Shown here one piece after another: positions 42,401-50,455 of a stretch of 64,000 nt of DNA. Numbering within the stretch: position 1 is the first letter of the stretch; every line of letters starts with the position of its first letter. The notes under the pieces are model-generated. The model was not told the DNA's origin. It worked only from the letters and a program-made list of their open reading frames with translations, and did not search any database. The DNA comes from Bacillus methanolicus (lineage in GTDB: Bacteria > Bacillota > Bacilli > Bacillales > Cytobacillaceae): assembly GCF_028888695.1 (NCBI RefSeq), contig NZ_PNFF01000003.1, positions 1-64,000 on the forward strand. The letters are read 5' to 3'. Made by a program: the position numbers and the translations under genes.

Positions 42401-43922
42401 CTGTGTCCTCTCCCAATAAGGTATCAATGATATGGTCCTTAATTTTTTCGTAATCTGACATAGGAGATACCTTCTCTTTTTGTTTTAAGTGATTGATTAA
42501 TATTTTTGTATCTTTTAAACTTTCAGCGGCCATTAAGGTTAATAGATGTTTAGAAATATTCGACGAATAATAGTATCGATCTGTCACAGGGCTATACCGA
42601 ACAAGGTCTTGGGTCCGATAAGTTCGTGATTTTTCATCCCATATAATTTCTGTTACCCCAACTACACGTTTTCTTCGTCTATCCCGGTCTGCGCTCATTG
42701 TCACGATAATATCGATATTTCTAGCAACCCGCTCAAGTTCATTTTCAAAATTACGATTCGGAAATTCATCTAAGATGTGTCTTGTAATCTGAGGTACTAC
42801 ATTTTCAACAGAAGTTAAATGATACGTTGAGTATGCACCCCGCTCTCCTCTTTCGCAGGCTTGTAAATAACCTTCTGTTTCCAAAGAACGGATTTCCCCT
42901 ACCACGATATAATCATGTTCCATACGGAGTAATCTCGGCATGGCATGATGTAGATCTCCTTCTTTTGCCTGCACTTCAAAAATTAACCGGTCTTTAAACT
43001 GATTAGACAGGTTTAATTCGAAGTGTTTTTCCATTACTGCAGCAACATAGGAAGGATCACGTTCCCTCAACATGGTTTTCATAAAGGTTGATTTTGCTGA
43101 ACGTACACGACCTGCAAAAATCGTATTGGTCATTACGCGAGCTAGAGCTCGGAAAAAAGGAACATCATCCGGTAAAATGGTACCCAAACTCGCTTGTTCC
43201 TCTAAACTCATGTTTTTAACAACAAACCGGCGGAACATTACGTAATTCTCTTTCCCTCGAGGTTTTTGAATCATGGTGATCCGGCTACCGTCTTCTCTTT
43301 CTATTTCCAATTCAGGAGTTTGTTCGTTAATGACAGCATCCTTTATCCTCATTGTAAATGCTCTTTTAATCCTCTCGACCGCTTCCGTATTTTCGAAAGT
43401 TTCATTTTGTTTTTTAAATTCACCATTAATATCAAGCCACAATTCGGTTCCTCTAATTACTGCAGCTTCGCTAGAGGGGATTTTATCCCATTTATGAAGG
43501 ATGCTGACTCCCCAAACTTCATGAAAGATAGCCTCTGCAAGAGAATCGTAAAAACTAGGAAATTCCTCAGTCGTAATATTATGTTTTACTAATACCTCAT
43601 TGATTTTGTTAATGAAATACGACATGGCTTGAGTATCCCCAATAACTGCTCTATGTTGTCTATCTAACCAGGTATTCTCATGTAATAATTCCATTTCACT
43701 CAAATCGACGTTTGAATCCTTCTTCGTATCAACTTCATCATCAATGATGATATCGTTTAATTCTTCTCTAACTGTTTGACATATTTGTTTAAATGATTTT
43801 TTTCGAGCGAAAGTTGTGATAAATTCTTGTTGTTTTAGCCCTTTGTCTGCGATTGTTTTTGATAACCATTCAGAAGAACTAAAAGGTTTTTCCAATCCTA
43901 ATTCTTTAACTAAGTTTTCCAA
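42393..43922 (-). CDS. tadA: TadA/CpaF-type secretion ATPase with altered Walker A
   Basis: A 509-residue VirB11/PulE-family ATPase. The Walker A site reads GRVRSAKST (residues 271-279), so the glycine before the lysine (normally GKS/T) is alanine. Walker B is present (DYIVVGEIRS), with the downstream YSTYHLTSVENVVPQITRHI. TadA normally drives pilus extension and retraction. The altered P-loop may lower activity. It follows the TadZ-like gene and is coupled to tadB. Confidence 0.85.
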   Translation of the reverse strand: MENLVKELGLEKPFSSSEWLSKTIADKGLKQQEFITTFARKKSFKQICQTVREELNDIIIDDEVDTKKDSNVDLSEMELLHENTWLDRQHRAVIGDTQAMSYFINKINEVLVKHNITTEEFPSFYDSLAEAIFHEVWGVSILHKWDKIPSSEAAVIRGTELWLDINGEFKKQNETFENTEAVERIKRAFTMRIKDAVINEQTPELEIEREDGSRITMIQKPRGKENYVMFRRFVVKNMSLEEQASLGTILPDDVPFFRALARVMTNTIFAGRVRSAKSTFMKTMLRERDPSYVAAVMEKHFELNLSNQFKDRLIFEVQAKEGDLHHAMPRLLRMEHDYIVVGEIRSLETEGYLQACERGERGAYSTYHLTSVENVVPQITRHILDEFPNRNFENELERVARNIDIIVTMSADRDRRRKRVVGVTEIIWDEKSRTYRTQDLVRYSPVTDRYYYSSNISKHLLTLMAAESLKDTKILINHLKQKEKVSPMSDYEKIKDHIIDTLLGEDTDG

Positions 43923-43936
43923 TTTTTATCACCTGC

Positions 43937-45097
43937 TTATTTACCTAAAAATGCGAAAAATTTTTTCTTCTCTTTTCTTTCAACAGCCATGTCCGCTTTT
44001 TCAGTAAGCTTACATTCTGAAATGATTAAGTTCGATAGTAAATCTATATTTTTTGTATAGAAGGAATCTGAAATATCATACAAAAGCTTCTTTTGAAATG
44101 CAGCCATAGCCCCGAGCTCTCCCATATCAGGTACGGTGGCAACCCTGGTCATATTCAATTCTTCTTCAAGGGCCTTTTCATTTATTAGGGTATTGCTTGG
44201 TTGAAATTTGTTGATCACAAGCATGAAGTCCTCAGATTTACCACCAACCGGCTCAATTAATTGTTGAAAAACGTAAGGGAAATATCCTCTATAACCTTTT
44301 TCCTCTTGGTTTGTTACAAGGAATTTTAAATTACTTGAAAGATAGGATTGAACAGTTGGTGCGGTATCAAAATGTGTGCCGGCATCGATTAAAATAACAT
44401 CGAACACTTCTTGGGCTACTTTGATCAATTGTTCAATTTCAAAAGGCTGATAAAATCGCTGCATTTTTATATCACGATTTCCAGCAAGATGATAAAAAGA
44501 TAAATAGTAAGAAACTGCTTCTGACAATCGGCCAGGTGTAAGACTATGTGTTTTTAGATCGACTTTTAGGTCATTAAGATACTGTCCGTTATAATGATAG
44601 AAATAATCAGCTGGATCCCAGCTATTCAAACTAAGAACCAACACACGTTCCTCCACTCTTTGAGAGAGAGAGCGAGCGAGATTAAGAACTGTGGTTGTTA
44701 CTCCTGCTCCGCTGTGTGTTCCAAAAAAACTTATCAATCTTTTAGAAATGTAATCTTTCCTATTCGTAATTTGATTTAAGATCTCTTCTACTATTTGCTC
44801 GGAAGTAAGGAGTTCATGTAAAACTTTTACTTTATGAGCTGCACACAATCTCGTTACGGTCTTCATGATTAAATCACTATTAATAGAAGCTGGCTTATAA
44901 AATATAGGTTGGTCCGGGTATTTTTCACGAATCTCGGAAAGTTGTTGAACATCAAATATTTCTCCATCTAAAAGAAAGACGTGCACATCTAAGGTTGCGA
45001 CCTTTACTTCATCCCAGAGTAAAGCAGTTTTGATTTCTTCACTCTTTTCGAATAGCTCTTTAAAAATTGTATTTTTTGAAATAACTACTATATTCAC
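43937..45097 (-). CDS. tadZ: TadZ/CpaE-like protein with deviant P-loop
   Basis: A 386-residue protein: an N-terminal receiver-like domain (about 1-120), then a MinD/ParA-type domain starting RLISFFGTHSGAGVTTTVLN. The P-loop lacks the lysine of GKT (GAGVTTT) and also the deviant-Walker lysine, so ATP hydrolysis is doubtful; the Asp of the DVILIDAGTHFD motif is kept. TadZ positions the pilus machine in the cell. A second TadZ-like gene lies upstream. Confidence 0.75.
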   Translation of the reverse strand: MNIVVISKNTIFKELFEKSEEIKTALLWDEVKVATLDVHVFLLDGEIFDVQQLSEIREKYPDQPIFYKPASINSDLIMKTVTRLCAAHKVKVLHELLTSEQIVEEILNQITNRKDYISKRLISFFGTHSGAGVTTTVLNLARSLSQRVEERVLVLSLNSWDPADYFYHYNGQYLNDLKVDLKTHSLTPGRLSEAVSYYLSFYHLAGNRDIKMQRFYQPFEIEQLIKVAQEVFDVILIDAGTHFDTAPTVQSYLSSNLKFLVTNQEEKGYRGYFPYVFQQLIEPVGGKSEDFMLVINKFQPSNTLINEKALEEELNMTRVATVPDMGELGAMAAFQKKLLYDISDSFYTKNIDLLSNLIISECKLTEKADMAVERKEKKKFFAFLGK

Positions 45098-45113
45098 AAT
45101 GTTTTGCTCTCCT

Positions 45114-45887
45114 TTATTGATAGGTAATGTATAGTTTCTTTCCTTTACCTAAAACTTCATCCATAAGCTTTGCAAAATCTTCTTCATTTAAAATGACTTC
45201 TATATCACTGATCGTTGAGGTTGCGTTAAGACGTTTATCTTGATTATTCCCTTCAGCTGCAGAAACTACTTCTTTATTCCCGGAGTCTTTTACGTATACA
45301 ACCTTCACATCTTCAAGAAATGGTTTAGTATCAATATTTTGTGCATTCGGTAAAACTGGTACGTTGGATGATTGGTTATTTGCATGTGTTTTATCTCTAC
45401 CAGTTGTTGAAGGGGTATTTGTAGCTACATTAGATGAGATATTACTTTTTTTTCCATCAGTGGTAACTAGATATAAGTCAATAACATCTTTTCTCCGAAG
45501 TGATCCTGGTTGTGCATAAATCATATCCTTTGTGATAGGGCGTATGGCTTCCCCTTTAGAGGTATTTGGAACAATATCATTAAAATCAACCATTTTGGTT
45601 GAAATCATAGAATTTCCAACAATATCTTGCTTTGAATCACGGCCGATAATCTTTTTAAGATCCTTTGCAAGAACAACATCCTCAATCAAAGATTCTTTTG
45701 CACGTCTTTCAATGACTATTTTTTCTTCAGTTATTTGTTCTGAACGTAAAATTTGTTCACCGGCTTTAACAACTACGACTTCTTCCGAATCGATTCGATC
45801 TTTAATGTAAAAATCATAGAGCCATATAAAGCCAATAGTGGCCAGTGAAGTAAAAATCCCTAATGTGATTTTTATAGAAGGCTTCAT
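45114..45887 (-). CDS. cpaB: CpaB/RcpC-like SAF-domain protein
   Basis: A 257-residue protein with one N-terminal membrane helix (ITLGIFTSLATIGFIWLYDF), a SAF-like region (VVVVKAGEQILRSEQITEEK, then ARPITKDM-like segments) and a Ser/Asn-rich linker before the C-terminal piece. CpaB/RcpC proteins form part of the Tad assembly outside the membrane. Overlaps the upstream TadZ-like gene by 4 nt. Confidence 0.75.
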   Translation of the reverse strand: MKPSIKITLGIFTSLATIGFIWLYDFYIKDRIDSEEVVVVKAGEQILRSEQITEEKIVIERRAKESLIEDVVLAKDLKKIIGRDSKQDIVGNSMISTKMVDFNDIVPNTSKGEAIRPITKDMIYAQPGSLRRKDVIDLYLVTTDGKKSNISSNVATNTPSTTGRDKTHANNQSSNVPVLPNAQNIDTKPFLEDVKVVYVKDSGNKEVVSAAEGNNQDKRLNATSTISDIEVILNEEDFAKLMDEVLGKGKKLYITYQ

Positions 45888-47368
45888 AAAGATGTTTCCT
45901 CTCCTTTTAGTGTTGTTTTTTCAAATGTAATTTTTTTATTGAATAAACCTTTCATAAATCCAATTCCTTTTCTATGTTTCTTTAAGAATTCTGTAGGAAG
46001 AATCTCTTCTAACAAGGGTGTTATATATGGCTCTAAGCGTTTGGAATATTCTTTGTAATCATTTAAAAAGACTCCATCATACTGTGCTTGGTAAATATCC
46101 GCTGCCGAAAAAGCCGGGAACAAAGTCTTTATTTTGTCACCGTACAAATCTTTTATCAGTGAACCCTTTAGGATCGCTTTATCAAATCGATTCCCAATTA
46201 GTGCTGACTTTTCATGATCGAGTAGCTTATAAAAGAAGGTAACCGATTCGTCATTTGATTCTTCCAGATATTGAAAAAGAGGTATATCTGGTTCAATAAC
46301 AAAATATACGTAGTCTGCAATATCAAAAGCATCCTGAAAAATTTCGTATTGCCAGTCTGTTCCCACATCGATTATGGTTATTGTCGATTGGGTGGAAAAC
46401 AGGACTTTGATTAATGTCTCAAAGGTTATGTCTTCCTCTTTGTAAATAGGCTCATTTTTAGGGTGCTTACAAACCACTTCCACATCACTTTTGGTCCATT
46501 CATACACACTGATTTGTTTAGTATCTACATACTTGCTATATTGATAGAATTTACTTCTGTAATAATTCGTATGTTTATGGCCAATAAATCGGTCATAGGT
46601 ATAGGATTTTGAAAAAGGACTTTCAATATAAGTAGATCCAATCCCCATTTGAGTGAGTGTTCTAGCCAAAAGGTGAGAGACGAAGGTACTTCCGCTTCTA
46701 GCCACCGGGCTGCCAATCATAATGAGCTTCTTTTTAACCGGCACACCAACGATCTTCTCGGTATGGTTATGTATGTGAATTTTGTAATCCCTTTTAACAA
46801 TATTTTTGTTAACAACCTTTTGAACAACCTTCTTTTCAATTACTTTCTTAATGATTGGTTTTTCATCTGGTTTTTCTTGCTCAAATTCCTCTTCTTCAAG
46901 TTCTTCTAGGCCCTGTAGAATGGGTGTCGAAGCAACTAAAAACTTTTCAACTCTTGAAAAGCGGGGCTTATCCTTTAATTGTTCAATAAATTTAATTAAA
47001 TCAACTGAATTAGTATTAAAGATGTCCATAACACCAATACTTACGAGTGTTGACAATAAAAGATCGCCTTTTGGTCGTTCACATAGCAATACCACTCGTA
47101 AAGAATCTTCATATTGGATCCGAATATTTCGAATTAAGGTAATAAGCTCTTTGTCCTGCTCTTCTTTCTCATGAAAATCACTATTTAAATAGTGGTCATG
47201 AATGATGAGAATATCTGGTTTCTCAATATTTAAAATTTCAGTTAAATATCTTCGATGCAAAACTTCATGTGATGAAATTAAGAAATCCTGTGGATGATCC
47301 TCAAAGTTAAGTTTAAGAAGTTCCGAATAAGATTTATCTCCTACCGCTATAAGCACTTTCTTTTGCAT
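45884..47368 (-). CDS. Second TadZ-like protein: receiver-like plus ParA-like domains
   Basis: A 494-residue protein. Residues 1-140 look like an atypical receiver domain (MQKKVLIAVGDKSYSELLKL). A low-complexity charged linker follows (about 150-190, VVQKVVNKNIVKRDY), then a P-loop-like IGSPVARSGSTFVSHLLART and a DVGTDWQYEIFQDAFDIADY motif. The P-loop again lacks the canonical GK(S/T). It is the first gene of the pilus operon after leader I and may localise the machine or act as regulator. Confidence 0.65.
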   Translation of the reverse strand: MQKKVLIAVGDKSYSELLKLNFEDHPQDFLISSHEVLHRRYLTEILNIEKPDILIIHDHYLNSDFHEKEEQDKELITLIRNIRIQYEDSLRVVLLCERPKGDLLLSTLVSIGVMDIFNTNSVDLIKFIEQLKDKPRFSRVEKFLVASTPILQGLEELEEEEFEQEKPDEKPIIKKVIEKKVVQKVVNKNIVKRDYKIHIHNHTEKIVGVPVKKKLIMIGSPVARSGSTFVSHLLARTLTQMGIGSTYIESPFSKSYTYDRFIGHKHTNYYRSKFYQYSKYVDTKQISVYEWTKSDVEVVCKHPKNEPIYKEEDITFETLIKVLFSTQSTITIIDVGTDWQYEIFQDAFDIADYVYFVIEPDIPLFQYLEESNDESVTFFYKLLDHEKSALIGNRFDKAILKGSLIKDLYGDKIKTLFPAFSAADIYQAQYDGVFLNDYKEYSKRLEPYITPLLEEILPTEFLKKHRKGIGFMKGLFNKKITFEKTTLKGEETSL

Positions 47369-47384
47369 GACTGTTCACTCCAAA

Positions 47385-47470
47385 ATAAAAATACCCGAAA
47401 CTCAGACTCCTAACTTAATAAAACTTGCTAGAAGTCTAGTCTCGGGTATTTCCCGTTATGTATGCAATTG
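47385..47470 (-). promoter_or_regulatory. Leader I: attenuator terminator before the pilus operon
   Basis: Motif GGGAAATACCC (47444-47454) leads into a terminator (ATACCCGA.../TTCGGGTAT plus T-run, 47385-47454). No strong promoter is visible immediately upstream; transcription may start further up or come from the HD-GYP operon. GGAGTG of the first pilus gene follows. Confidence 0.65.
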
Positions 47471-47512
47471 TTAAGATAAAGTCTAGTAGGGGCGCCCCCT
47501 AATTGCTTAGGG

Positions 47513-47548
47513 GACATTAAAAAACTTTAAGAAAGGCTGCTGCCTTTA
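47513..47548 (-). terminator. Terminator after the HD-GYP gene
   Basis: AAAGGCagcaGCCTTT hairpin, then CTTAAAGTTTTTT on the minus strand. A GC-rich CCCCTAA/TTAGGGG hairpin follows at 47488-47512. Confidence 0.7.
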
Positions 47549-47578
47549 GTCTGATATTAGCATTTAAGTCTATAACTT

Positions 47579-48163
47579 TCAAGCACCATAATGAAAATTT
47601 AAATGATATTTTATTTCTAAAAAATTTATATAAGAATCCACTAATTCTGGATCATAGTGCTTACAGCTAAGGGAATGAATCTCTTGAACGACTAAGTGTT
47701 GATTAATCGGTTTTTGGTAAACACGGCCATATAGCATAGTATCATATGTGTCAACAATTCTTATCATCCTTGAAAGGAGCGGAATTTCCTTTCCTTTTAT
47801 TCCGTAATAACCGCTCCCATCCCAATTTTCATGATGATAGAGTACACATTTTGAAAATTCAGATGGGAGATCCTCCATTTTTTCAACCCATTGCTGCCCA
47901 TAATCAGTATGCAATTTAATCATTTTAAATTCCTGTTCTGTAAGTCGACCTTCCTTGTTTAATAATGCAGAAGGTATATTTACTTTCCCTATATCATGGA
48001 GAAGACCTAGTATAAATATCTGTTCTGTATTTTCCATTCCCATGAATTTTGCGAATTCGTATAATTGATCTCCAACTCTCATTGAGTGACGAAACGTACT
48101 TAAACAGTGTTCAAATAGCTTTTCAATTAACATATGAGAGTTTATTACAGTTTTTGTCGTCAT
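47579..48163 (-). CDS. HD-GYP-type c-di-GMP phosphodiesterase
   Basis: A 194-residue single-domain protein. Motifs: FRHSMRVGDQ, LLHDIGKVNIP (HD), LHTDYGQQW, and YHHENWDGSGYYG, the HHExxDGxGYP motif with Tyr in place of Pro. HD-GYP enzymes hydrolyse c-di-GMP. It lacks a sensor domain, so its activity may be controlled by level. It lies between a replication-relaxation-like gene and the pilus operon, and a c-di-GMP riboswitch is on the same plasmid, so it could set the local signal. Activity is inferred. Confidence 0.85.
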   Translation of the reverse strand: MTTKTVINSHMLIEKLFEHCLSTFRHSMRVGDQLYEFAKFMGMENTEQIFILGLLHDIGKVNIPSALLNKEGRLTEQEFKMIKLHTDYGQQWVEKMEDLPSEFSKCVLYHHENWDGSGYYGIKGKEIPLLSRMIRIVDTYDTMLYGRVYQKPINQHLVVQEIHSLSCKHYDPELVDSYINFLEIKYHLNFHYGA

Positions 48164-48175
48164 GTTTCACTCCTT

Positions 48176-49129
48176 TTAAAATTCTAGCTTAATTCTCTTA
48201 AGCTTTTCCTTGTTAGGGATGTAAAAGGCGGTGTTAAGACCGTCTTGTAGCAAATCTTCTTCTACACAAACCCATATATGAAACGGATAGGTATCGAGCA
48301 TAATTTGTTCATGGATATATTCTGCAACAGTAAGAGTAGAAGTATAAATAACGACAAATCCAATATTGTCTGGAAACTCACTTACTGGAATATTACCAAA
48401 TTTTTCATAAACTCTTTTCCACACTTCAAGTTTATCTCTAAAGTAACCAATAAAGTTTTGATTCATTTGAGCACGATCAATTAGGAAATTTACATTCCCT
48501 TGTGGTGTTTTGATTTCAGCAGCACCTAAAGGGAATTTGAGCCTTGGATTGTCAGCGATGATCGCATTCCATTTCCATTTATTGACGATTTTCCTTTCTA
48601 TCATCTGGCAACGGAGTTCATTCATAGCGACAAACCGCTTGATTCCTCCGATGCCATAGTTATCCCAACGATTAGGGTCCATAAAGAAATCTTCGTTATA
48701 GAAATGTTTTAACAGTTTGTATCCAGCTACCCCCAAAGTAAAGGGTGCGGGTGGTTTAACCGTATCTTCCTGCCCTCTGATACGTACTTTCCATCGATCA
48801 ACTAATCCGTTTGTTCGGAAGCGGTCTAACCTTTTTGAAGTTTCCGAACGGCTCATAACACTTATCATATATCTTCTTATTTGATCTTCGTTGGCACAAA
48901 TCGAATCGCCTAGTACCTTCAATAACATAAAATCGGTGTCGTCTATCCTACCCCTTTTAAACAGGTCTATAACTCCCTCTAGAGTAGTATAAGGATAGTA
49001 CTTACTTGGCAACACCTTATTACCTTTGAGAAAGGGGTGATCCCAAAAAGGTACTTCGCCTCTTTTCGTTGTGAATAAGGGGTATTCTAAGTTGTCAAAT
49101 TCAACTTGTTCTTTTTTTAAGACTTCCAT
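48176..49129 (-). CDS. Replication-relaxation-like protein
   Basis: A 317-residue protein. The N-terminal half has a winged-helix-like region (FMLLKVLGDSICANEDQIRR, then SETSKRLDRFRTNGLVDRWK), and the C-terminal half is a restriction-like alpha/beta domain (FLIDRAQMNQNFIGYFRDKL, then VVIYTSTLTVAEYIHEQIM). The order is like the replication-relaxation/MobC-like family (PF13814) of conjugative plasmids. A weaker match than the protein at 53106-54404. It starts where the S1 gene ends (shared base). Confidence 0.6.
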   Translation of the reverse strand: MEVLKKEQVEFDNLEYPLFTTKRGEVPFWDHPFLKGNKVLPSKYYPYTTLEGVIDLFKRGRIDDTDFMLLKVLGDSICANEDQIRRYMISVMSRSETSKRLDRFRTNGLVDRWKVRIRGQEDTVKPPAPFTLGVAGYKLLKHFYNEDFFMDPNRWDNYGIGGIKRFVAMNELRCQMIERKIVNKWKWNAIIADNPRLKFPLGAAEIKTPQGNVNFLIDRAQMNQNFIGYFRDKLEVWKRVYEKFGNIPVSEFPDNIGFVVIYTSTLTVAEYIHEQIMLDTYPFHIWVCVEEDLLQDGLNTAFYIPNKEKLKRIKLEF

Positions 49130-50028
49130 TATTCAAACAAGAAAGCTCCAACGTCTTTGCGTTTCTTTTTACCCCTTGGATAATTCACAATTACTACCTT
49201 AGCATGACGATTCTTCCGGTCAATACTACGTATTCTACATGAAACAACGTCTCCGACAATTGGCTCTTCAAGATAAGAAGGTTTGATACCTTTTACTTCT
49301 AATCCAACATCTAACTGCACGAAAATTCCATGTACCGGATCAACGCCACTTATTACTCCGGCTACAGTATCCATATCCTTCAAACGTTCAAGCTTTTTAA
49401 ACGGATCCTCTAAAGTATGTCTGCGACTAACTTGAATTAAATCGTTTTCCTTATCGAAACGAAGAACTTTAACTTGAATAGTTTCACCCCTGTTTACTTG
49501 CTGTTCAATTCTTCGGCCACGTTCCCAGCTCCAGTCATTCGGAAGCATAAAGCAGTCTGCTCCATTAATTCGAACAAACACTCTCCGGGTTTTCGGGTTA
49601 AACCCCCAAACCACACCTTCAAATATTTTGTTTTCTAATTCTCCACTTTCTTGTAATGCCTGCAGATCCTCATAGAATTTTGCTTTTTTGATTTGGTCGG
49701 CTTTACGAACACTGACAACAGCTGCTTTAGCTTCCAAATCTAAATGATCAATCAAAAATTCTTGGATAGATCCTGTAAAACCATTTAAAGATTTAAATTC
49801 ATAATCAGAAAATTCGTTGGCAGGACAGTAAGCATGAATCCCTCCTTCTAGCAGAAAGAGTGCAACCTCCATTTCTTTTTCAACGTACTTACCTTCTTCC
49901 AATACTCTTGCTTTTTTAGTACCTACGGATGTAATAACACCTCTGACGATTTCTTTATTTCTTTTCATCCGAGCAAGGTTTTCTAATTGCTCCTCTGTAG
50001 TCCATGATTGAGTTAATACCTCAGTCAT
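49129..50028 (-). CDS. S1-domain RNA-binding protein
   Basis: A 299-residue protein with at least two S1/OB RNA-binding domains: FEGVVWGFNPKTRRVFVRIN (about 135-205) and VAGVISGVDPVHGIFVQLDV (about 220-285); the N-terminal part (IVRGVITSVGTKKARVLEEG) may be a third. S1 domains bind single-stranded RNA. It is the first gene after leader J, and its position suggests a plasmid RNA-binding regulator. That it controls the shared leaders is my inference. AGGAGG precedes the ATG. Confidence 0.8.
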   Translation of the reverse strand: MTEVLTQSWTTEEQLENLARMKRNKEIVRGVITSVGTKKARVLEEGKYVEKEMEVALFLLEGGIHAYCPANEFSDYEFKSLNGFTGSIQEFLIDHLDLEAKAAVVSVRKADQIKKAKFYEDLQALQESGELENKIFEGVVWGFNPKTRRVFVRINGADCFMLPNDWSWERGRRIEQQVNRGETIQVKVLRFDKENDLIQVSRRHTLEDPFKKLERLKDMDTVAGVISGVDPVHGIFVQLDVGLEVKGIKPSYLEEPIVGDVVSCRIRSIDRKNRHAKVVIVNYPRGKKKRKDVGAFLFE

Positions 50029-50065
50029 TTCGTATCCTCCTAGTAATATGATTCAGGATTAGCAA

Positions 50066-50203
50066 ACAAAAAAGAACGACCTCAAGCAATATAAGCAGTC
50101 ATTCAAAACTACTTATAGCTTGGGTCGTTCCCATTAATTGTATAAAATTTTCGATCTTGCTATCCTTACCAAAAAGTGTATTACACATTAAAATTATTTT
50201 CAA
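50066..50203 (-). promoter_or_regulatory. Leader J: promoter plus attenuator terminator
   Basis: TTGAAA (50198-50203), 17-nt spacer, TACACT (50175-50180), about 40 nt, the motif GGGAACGACCC (50122-50132), then a terminator (AACGACC.../GGTCGTT with inner TATAAG/CTTATA stem and T-run, 50066-50132). Precedes the S1 gene operon. Confidence 0.75.
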
Positions 50204-50455
50204 CAGATATTTATGCATTCATGTTATTTATTTATGATGACAACTTAATTAAAAGAAAAGTTTGTCTTTACTTGAAACTTACCTATAGAGTCACAATTTA
50301 AAAGGAAACTGGTGCGTTTCTAACTTTTCATAACTTGTGCTGTCCGATGTTGCCAACATAATATTTTTGAATTGCTCAAAACCTTCATTAAGATTGTATT
50401 GTTGGAAGTCGCTCTTTGACAAGATAGCCTTTTAATAATCTCCAGCTAGTGAATA

